Below are positions 1 through 4,231 of a DNA stretch of 7,140 nucleotides, in pieces; position 1 is the stretch's first letter, and each line of letters opens with the position of its first letter. Position numbers and translations under genes: made by a program. The stretch lies in the NCBI GenBank assembly GCA_000715685.1, contig JNXU01001699.1, positions 1 through 7,140 of the forward strand, in the 5' to 3' direction. The notes beneath the pieces were generated by a model that saw only the letters and a program-made list of their open reading frames with translations, made no database searches and was not told the DNA's origin. Origin of the DNA: Streptomyces lilacinus. GTDB taxonomy: Bacteria; Actinomycetota; Actinomycetes; Streptomycetales; Streptomycetaceae.

Positions 1-4
1 CTCA

Positions 5-30
5 CATGCCGTACACCACTTGACGGCATG
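5..30. repeat. 8-bp perfect inverted repeat, possible operator or weak terminator
   Basis: CATGCCGT (5-12) and ACGGCATG (23-30) are exact reverse complements separated by 10 bases. The repeat lies in the 130-base stretch beyond the stop codon of the minus-strand zinc-ribbon gene, where I see no convincing gene. It could be an operator for a gene to the left of the window or a modest transcription terminator. There is no T-tract, and the sequence does not decide between these. Confidence 0.35.
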
Positions 31-130
31 ACCATGTCTATCAACATCATCCAGGTGATCACAAAGCCGATCCGGAACGGGTGGGCACTCTGTTACGAGA
101 CCGTCGCGGACCGGCGTTCCTGTGAACCCG

Positions 131-676
131 CTATGAACCCCGCGCGGCCTGGAAGACCATGAAGGCCACCCACGCAAGGGGAATCAACAGTCCGATCGCC
201 GCCGGGCGCTTCAGCAGCGACTGACCGGGGTCCAGCTGCTGCCCGGGCTGGCCGGGGACCGGCGCCGGCAGCTTATCGATCTTGAACTTGATGAAAAGGT
301 TCCAAAGGAGCGCGAGGGGGGTGAACAGCACGAGCGAGACCGGGCTCCACCACCCCTGCAGCAGCGTTTTCCCCGTCATGTCACGGCGTACCGCGGTGCC
401 GCAGTTACGGCAGAACGGACCTTTCAGGGTAAGGAACCGCATCATGACCAGAATGCCCTGGTGCCCGCGAACGGTCGCCTCGACGGCGGGGAATCCGCCG
501 CAGATGCGGCAGTAGGTGTGCCCGTGCTGCTGCGGAGGCGGCGGAAAGCCCGGCTGCTGCTGGAACCCTTGCTGGGGGAAGCCCTGCTGAGGGAAGCCCT
601 GCTGGGGCGGAATGCCTTGCTGCGGCGGAAAAGGCTGAGGTGCCTGGTACGGCTGAGGCTGCGGCGGAGTCGCCAC
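131..676 (-). CDS. Pro/Gln-rich zinc-ribbon membrane protein, two predicted TM helices
   Basis: Small actinobacterial-type membrane protein of unknown function, about 181 residues from the start chosen here. The N-terminal 50 or so residues are Pro/Gln/Gly-rich and probably disordered, with repeated QQGFP units. A zinc-ribbon-like module follows, with two CxxC knuckles (CRIC and CRNC) about 30 residues apart; the stretch between them contains RGHQG and MMRFL. A GWW motif leads into two hydrophobic segments, SPVSLVLFTPLALLWNLFIK and, near the C-terminus, AAIGLLIPLAWVAFMVFQAA. The layout suggests a disordered cytoplasmic tail plus zinc ribbon anchored by a helical pair. I chose GTG at 676 because GGGGG (683-687) lies 6 bases upstream. 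The ATG at 694 is in frame and adds 6 residues, but has no visible ribosome binding site. The gene is divergent from the ATP-grasp gene. Similar proteins are familiar from Streptomyces genomes, but I know of no established function. Confidence 0.8.
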   Translation of the reverse strand: MATPPQPQPYQAPQPFPPQQGIPPQQGFPQQGFPQQGFQQQPGFPPPPQQHGHTYCRICGGFPAVEATVRGHQGILVMMRFLTLKGPFCRNCGTAVRRDMTGKTLLQGWWSPVSLVLFTPLALLWNLFIKFKIDKLPAPVPGQPGQQLDPGQSLLKRPAAIGLLIPLAWVAFMVFQAARGS

Positions 677-793
677 GAATGTCCCCCGAATCATTCAAAC
701 AAGCGGAATCGGTGCGGCTAGGGCACGCACCGGCCGTCATGTTTATCAACGCTCCATAACGCCGTGCAACGCGGAGGCCTCGGGAAGGGGATC
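677..793. promoter_or_regulatory. Divergent intergenic region, presumed back-to-back promoters
   Basis: This stretch separates two divergent genes and must hold the promoter of at least one of them. I see no convincing paired -35/-10 hexamers on either strand. The recognisable elements are GGGGG at 683-687, the putative ribosome binding site of the minus gene; GGGAAGGGG at 782-790, the putative site of the plus gene; and a 13-base motif, CATGTTTATCAAC (738-750), which matches 33-45 at 12 of 13 bases and could be a regulator site. The promoter assignment rests on gene geometry only. Confidence 0.35.
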
Positions 794-1645
794 GTGAGAC
801 GGTTGTCCGTTGTGAACACGACCGACTTCCTGGCGCGCATGCCGCAGTACTCGAGCACCGGCGACCTCCTGTCCGTCGCGGCGCGGCGGCGTGGCATGCA
901 GGTGGAGGTACTTCCGTCCGGCGGCGGGGCGGGCCGGCTGAAGGGCCGTCCCGGCGCCCATTACTTCGGCGGCCCGGTCTTCGCGTCACGCGTCGTCGAC
1001 GACCTCGACGTCGCCCTCCTGGAGCCGACGGACGGTTGGCTGCCCTCTCTGCCCCAGGAGTACGTCCTGCGGAACGTGGTGCTGTCCGCCCTGGGCGAGG
1101 CACGATGTCTGTCCCGCCCGGCGTTCGTGAAGCCGCCGACCGACAAGAGCTTCCCGGCCACCGTCTACGCCGACGGCTCCCGGCTCCCCGAAGCGGCGGG
1201 CCTGTCGCCGTCGACGCCGGTCCAGATCAGCGATGTCGTCACCTGGGCCCGCGAGTTCCGCTTGTTCGTCCTGGACGGCGAGTGCCGCACGGGCAGCCAG
1301 TACGCGACGTACGGCCGCCTCGACCCGGCCCCTCTTGAGGGCCACCCCGATGAGCCCACCGTCCGCGCCTTCGCCCGGCGCCTCCTGATCACTCACGGCG
1401 ACACCCTCCCGAGCGCGGTCGTCCTCGACGTGGGCCTGGTACGCCCCGAGTCACCCGCGGCCGGCGGGCCCATCGACGGCGAGGAGGGCTGGGCCGTGGT
1501 CGAGGCCAACATGCCCTGGTTCGCCAACTGCTACGCCGCCACCCCCGACCGCGCCCTCGACGTACTCCTCCGCGCCGCCGGCCCCCGCACCCGCCTGACC
1601 GCCCACGACCGCGCCTTCTGCAGGGGCGAGGGGGTACGGGCGTAG
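794..1645 (+). CDS. ATP-grasp domain protein, R2K-clade-like
   Basis: Predicted ATP-dependent carboxylate-amine/thiol ligase-like enzyme, 283 residues from the chosen start; the substrate is unknown. Visible ATP-grasp elements, numbered from GTG 794: FVKPPTDKSF (111-120), with lysines positioned to contact ATP phosphates; EFRLFVLDGE (154-163); LDVG (211-214); and VVEANMPWF (235-243). D212, E237 and N239 fit the usual Asp/Glu/Asn metal ligands of the fold. The compact size and the FVKP, EFRLFV and VEANMPW pattern recall the R2K clade (R2K_3, formerly DUF4343), proposed to modify proteins or peptides in biological-conflict settings; the clade assignment is from memory. GTG 794 is favoured because GGGAAGGGG (782-790) lies just upstream. 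GTG 764 is open in the same frame but has no clear ribosome binding site. The gene converges on the 235-residue gene and ends before a strong stem-loop. No signal peptide or membrane segment is seen, so it should be cytoplasmic. Confidence 0.72.
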   Translation: MRRLSVVNTTDFLARMPQYSSTGDLLSVAARRRGMQVEVLPSGGGAGRLKGRPGAHYFGGPVFASRVVDDLDVALLEPTDGWLPSLPQEYVLRNVVLSALGEARCLSRPAFVKPPTDKSFPATVYADGSRLPEAAGLSPSTPVQISDVVTWAREFRLFVLDGECRTGSQYATYGRLDPAPLEGHPDEPTVRAFARRLLITHGDTLPSAVVLDVGLVRPESPAAGGPIDGEEGWAVVEANMPWFANCYAATPDRALDVLLRAAGPRTRLTAHDRAFCRGEGVRA

Positions 1646-1660
1646 GGCCTCGGGCGGAAG

Positions 1661-1688
1661 GGCCGGGGCCGACCTACCGGCCTCGGCC
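1661..1688. terminator. Stem-loop between convergent genes, probable bidirectional terminator
   Basis: GGCCGGGGCCG (1661-1671) pairs with CGGCCTCGGCC (1678-1688) around a 6-base loop, giving an 11-bp stem with a single G-T wobble. It lies between the TAG of the plus-strand ATP-grasp gene and the TGA of the minus-strand gene, so it can serve both. No T-tract follows on either side, which is common for terminators of high-GC actinomycetes. Confidence 0.65.
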
Positions 1689-1692
1689 GCCG

Positions 1693-2400
1693 TCACCCGG
1701 TCCCCTCGCGCAGTTCAACGGCGTACTCCTCGCTGATCCGGGCGTAGATCGCGGCCATGCCCGCTTCGTACTCCGCCTCCTGCTCCGGGGTGCCCTCCCA
1801 TGGATCGTCGACACCGAACCTGGCACGGCATTCGTAGAACCATTCCGACGAGAGTCGAGCGCGCTTGACCACCAGAGGATGCACGGGTTCCGAGGGCGAT
1901 GGCAGGCCGGCCCGGGTCAACGCCTTGGCACGGAGGTAGAGGTCCTCGTCCTCCAGCTTCACCTTCCGGGTCTCGATGTCCCACACGACGCGTCGCAGAA
2001 CCTTCGACCACTCCCAGACGAAGTGTTCCGTGTCGACGACCACATCCCCCTGCTCGGCCAACTTCGCTTCACAGTTTCCGTGCGTGCTGTGCCAACGCGC
2101 CCGGATCCTCAGGAAGTCGTCCTCGCGCAGCACCATCCACTCCGCAGCGAAGGTGTCGGGCCCCCAGCGCACCTCGGTGCCGGAGAATTCCGGATCCAGC
2201 ACGTCTTCCAGAAGCGGGACCAAGTCGTCGAGCATCACGGCGAGGTCGTAGTCATACGTCAGGCGGACGGCGACATCGTTCCAGACAAGCACGAGCTGTT
2301 CGTTGGCGGAGGCGTACATCTCTCCGACGGCATCCGCCATATCGGCTGCGGATTCGCACGCCCCCGCGTCGGGGAAGACGGCCTGGACGCGAAAACTCAT
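1693..2400 (-). CDS. Hypothetical acidic protein, candidate immunity protein
   Basis: I do not recognise this 235-residue protein with confidence. It is soluble-looking, acidic and rich in Trp, with no signal peptide or membrane helix. The N-terminal half appears alpha/beta (LVLVWNDVAVRLTYDYD at 37-52, then the Leu/Asp-rich helix LAVMLDDLVPLLEDVL at 53-68). The centre has aromatic strands (FAAEWMVL 84-91, LRIRARWHS 97-105). The C-terminal half is helical and charged (HFVWEWSKVLRRVVWDIETR 126-145). ATG 2400 is preferred because GAGGAG (2408-2413) is 7 bases upstream; GTG 2403 is one codon earlier. It is co-oriented with, and downstream of, a toxin gene and two Imm49 genes, so it may belong to the immunity cassette. 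It is separated from them by a strong hairpin, leaving almost no room for its own promoter. The immunity role is inferred from position alone. Confidence 0.7.
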   Translation of the reverse strand: MSFRVQAVFPDAGACESAADMADAVGEMYASANEQLVLVWNDVAVRLTYDYDLAVMLDDLVPLLEDVLDPEFSGTEVRWGPDTFAAEWMVLREDDFLRIRARWHSTHGNCEAKLAEQGDVVVDTEHFVWEWSKVLRRVVWDIETRKVKLEDEDLYLRAKALTRAGLPSPSEPVHPLVVKRARLSSEWFYECRARFGVDDPWEGTPEQEAEYEAGMAAIYARISEEYAVELREGTG

Positions 2401-2407
2401 CACCGCT

Positions 2408-2413
2408 CTCCTC
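2408..2413 (-). promoter_or_regulatory. Ribosome binding site of the 235-residue gene
   Basis: GAGGAG on the minus strand is spaced 7 bases from ATG 2400 and only 4 from GTG 2403. This favours the ATG as the start. Confidence 0.6.
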
Positions 2414-2434
2414 GAGCTCGTTGGTCATGGGTAC

Positions 2435-2466
2435 GCACGCCGGGCCTCCAAAGAGGCCCGGCGTGC
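2435..2466 (-). terminator. Perfect 14-bp hairpin after the immunity genes
   Basis: GCACGCCGGGCCTC (2435-2448) and GAGGCCCGGCGTGC (2453-2466) are exact reverse complements around a 4-base loop. The hairpin starts 13 bases past the TAA of the second Imm49 gene and is probably the terminator or attenuator of the toxin-immunity operon. There is no T-tract. The next gene on this strand starts only 34 bases after the stem, so partial readthrough is likely if that gene lacks a separate promoter. Confidence 0.75.
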
Positions 2467-2479
2467 ACGGCACCGCGGC

Positions 2480-3334
2480 TTACGTGTCGAACTCGCCCAC
2501 CCAGCTGCGCTCGATCAGGTGCTTGGGCAGGTAGTCGGACTCGACCTCGATCGGGAAGCCGGCGTCGTACGCGAGGCAGGTGATGGCCAGCGGCTCCCAA
2601 GCGACCTGCCCGGTGGACTCGCTCGCCCGCTCCTCGTCCCCGGTCCAGTACTCCTTGTGCAGCTCGATCGCCTTCGCCAGTTCGGCATTGAACGCGTCGT
2701 GGTCGCCGAGGAGATATCGGAAGAAGAGGTTGATCGGCGGATAGATGACCCTCAGCATCATCTCCCGGTCCGCGATCTGCAGGACGTCCGGATCCGTTCC
2801 GTCCATCGCGGCGACCAGCTTCTCGCTGATGTCACCATCCCTGAGCAGCCACGTCCGGAGCGTATCCACCCAGGCGTACTTGTACTCGTCGTACTCGGCA
2901 CCGGATTCCCGCAGCAGGGAATTCGGGACATTGGCCAGCTGGGTCGCGCGCTCCTTGTCACGGCAGATGACAGCAAGGAAGAACGCCATGACCCAGTTCC
3001 CGGCGTCCGTCGAATACGTGGGCCCGGTCGCCGGGATCGTCCGCAGCTCGTGCGCGATACGGCACTCCACCGTTCCCTCGGTCGCCGTCGCCGAGGCGAA
3101 CAGGGCGGATCCGACCTGCATCGCGGTCGTGACCGCCTCCCAGGTGGGGAGCAAGGAGGCGTCCGCGTTCACGGCCAGGTGCGTGTTCGCGGCGAGCAGC
3201 GACGAGTGGAACGCCATGTTGAACCCGCGCGGCGACTCCTCCAGCGCCTCGATCTTTCGCTTGACGCCGGCGTCGAGCCGCTGCGCACGCTCCGCCGCGT
3301 CGTCAGCGGGAAACGGGTGGCGTGCTACGACCAC
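2480..3334 (-). CDS. Imm49-family immunity protein, second tandem copy
   Basis: Predicted cytoplasmic immunity protein, 284 residues, recognised as immunity protein 49 family. It carries the motifs of its neighbour: RHPFPADDA near the N-terminus, then AMQVGSALF, TVECRIAH, TDAGNW, EYDEYKYAW, EKLVAAMDGTDP, YPPINLFFRY, HKEYWT and a C-terminal PIEVESDYLP...GEFDT. The fold should be mainly helical. It is roughly 60% identical by eye to the adjacent copy over the whole length, with divergence concentrated near the N-terminus and in scattered helical surface positions. GTG 3334 is favoured because AAGGGG (3343-3348) is 8 bases upstream and because it gives an N-terminus matching the paralogue. GTG 3355 overlaps the stop of the upstream gene by 4 bases (GTGA) and would add 7 residues. 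Either way the two genes are tightly spaced and probably translationally coupled. It may neutralise a variant toxin rather than the one encoded here. Confidence 0.88.
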   Translation of the reverse strand: MVVARHPFPADDAAERAQRLDAGVKRKIEALEESPRGFNMAFHSSLLAANTHLAVNADASLLPTWEAVTTAMQVGSALFASATATEGTVECRIAHELRTIPATGPTYSTDAGNWVMAFFLAVICRDKERATQLANVPNSLLRESGAEYDEYKYAWVDTLRTWLLRDGDISEKLVAAMDGTDPDVLQIADREMMLRVIYPPINLFFRYLLGDHDAFNAELAKAIELHKEYWTGDEERASESTGQVAWEPLAITCLAYDAGFPIEVESDYLPKHLIERSWVGEFDT

Positions 3335-3342
3335 GGCCCTCA

Positions 3343-3348
3343 CCCCTT
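3343..3348 (-). promoter_or_regulatory. Ribosome binding site of the second Imm49 gene
   Basis: AAGGGG on the minus strand is 8 bases before GTG 3334. It overlaps GTG 3343 itself and lies inside the frame beginning at GTG 3355, so it supports 3334 as the start. Confidence 0.5.
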
Positions 3349-3351
3349 GAC

Positions 3352-4209
3352 TCACGTATCGAACTCGCCGAGCCAGCCGCGGTCGAGAAGGCCCTCGGGC
3401 AGATAGTCGGACTCCACCTCGACGGGGAAGCCGGCATCGAGAGCGAGGCACGTCACGGCCAGCGGGCCGAGAGCCACGAGCCCCTCGGCGCTGGTGGTCC
3501 GGTCCTCGTTCGCCGTCCAGTACTCCTTGTGCCATCGCAGCGCCTGGGCCAGTTCCGTGGCGAAGGCCTCGTGGTCCCGGATGACGTACCGGTAGAAGAG
3601 GTTGATCGGCGGGTAGAGGACCTTGAGCATCAGCTCCTGGTCCGCGATCCGCGCGACGGCCGGGTCGGTGCCCTCCATCGCGGCCACCAGCTTCTCACCG
3701 ATGTCGCCGCCCTGGAGCCACCACGTCTGCAGTGTGTCGATCCAGGCATAGACGTACTCGTCGTACTCGCCGCCCTCCCGCAGGAGGGAAATCGGCACCT
3801 TGGCGAGCTCCGTCATACGGTCCTGCTCGCGGCAGATCACGGCGAGCCAGAATGCCGTGATCCAGTTGCCGGCGTCCGTGAAATACGTCGGACCGACGGC
3901 CCGAATCGTCCGCTGCTTGTGGGCAATGCGGCACTCCACCGTCGGCTCCGTCGCCGTGGCCGCGACGAACAGGGCGGATCCGACCTGCATGGCCGAGACG
4001 AAGGCGTCCCACGTCGGGAACATCTCCGCCTTCGGGTCCACGGCGCAGTGCGTGTACGCGGCGGTCAGGGACGTGTCGAAGGCCATGTTGAAAGAGCTCG
4101 ACGACATCTCGAGAGAGTCGACCATACTGCCGGCGAATTCGTCGATCTCCCGAACCCGGCGCTCCGCATCGTCAGCCGGAAACTCATGGCGAGATTCGGT
4201 GACAGCCAT
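3352..4209 (-). CDS. Imm49-family immunity protein, copy adjacent to the toxin
   Basis: Predicted cytoplasmic immunity protein of the Imm49 family, 285 residues, and probably the cognate partner of the toxin encoded 22 bases upstream. Diagnostic stretches in order: RHEFPADDAE, AMQVGSALF, TVECRIAHKQRTI, TDAGNWITAFWLAVICR, EYDEYVYAWIDTLQTWWL, EKLVAAMEGTDP, ELMLKVLYPPINLFYRY, WHKEYWT, LALDAGFPVEVESDYLP and GEFDT. It has no signal peptide or transmembrane helix. Polymorphic toxin immunity proteins generally bind and block the toxin domain; how this one does so cannot be read from sequence. I prefer ATG 4209, since AGAGGAG (4219-4225) is 9 bases upstream. ATG 4218 directly abuts that site and would add only three residues. 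The stop overlaps a possible start of the following Imm49 gene. It shares its operon with the toxin and the paralogous immunity gene. Confidence 0.92.
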   Translation of the reverse strand: MAVTESRHEFPADDAERRVREIDEFAGSMVDSLEMSSSSFNMAFDTSLTAAYTHCAVDPKAEMFPTWDAFVSAMQVGSALFVAATATEPTVECRIAHKQRTIRAVGPTYFTDAGNWITAFWLAVICREQDRMTELAKVPISLLREGGEYDEYVYAWIDTLQTWWLQGGDIGEKLVAAMEGTDPAVARIADQELMLKVLYPPINLFYRYVIRDHEAFATELAQALRWHKEYWTANEDRTTSAEGLVALGPLAVTCLALDAGFPVEVESDYLPEGLLDRGWLGEFDT

Positions 4210-4218
4210 TTGTTGCAT

Positions 4219-4225
4219 CTCCTCT
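4219..4225 (-). promoter_or_regulatory. Ribosome binding site deciding the start of the first Imm49 gene
   Basis: AGAGGAG on the minus strand touches ATG 4218 with no spacer but sits 9 bases from the in-frame ATG 4209. This makes 4209 the likelier start. Confidence 0.6.
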
Positions 4226-4231
4226 GACCGA

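Noticed and set aside
55..62. GTGATCAC palindrome.
   Set aside because: An isolated 8-base palindrome is expected by chance and has no supporting context.
28..162. Small plus-strand frame of 44 codons starting ATGACC.
   Set aside because: No ribosome binding site, overlaps the 3' end of the zinc-ribbon gene, and the product resembles nothing known to me.
405..1103. Minus-strand frame of 232 codons overlapping two genes.
   Set aside because: Overlaps the zinc-ribbon gene in another frame and is antisense to the ATP-grasp gene; Arg/Ala-rich with no domain.
2303..3406. Long plus-strand open frame of 367 codons opposite the second Imm49 gene.
   Set aside because: It is antisense to a clear family member, rich in Arg and low-complexity, and a similar open frame lies opposite the paralogue. 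This is expected for GC-rich codon structure.
3355..3535. Longer start for the second Imm49 gene, giving 351 residues.
   Set aside because: The added N-terminus is Arg/Gly-rich, overlaps the first Imm49 gene and has no match in the paralogue. A site 8 bases before GTG 3334 explains the start better.
3322..4227. Plus-strand open frame of 301 codons opposite the first Imm49 gene.
   Set aside because: Antisense shadow of a conserved gene. Its resemblance to the other antisense frame is explained by the paralogy of the real genes.
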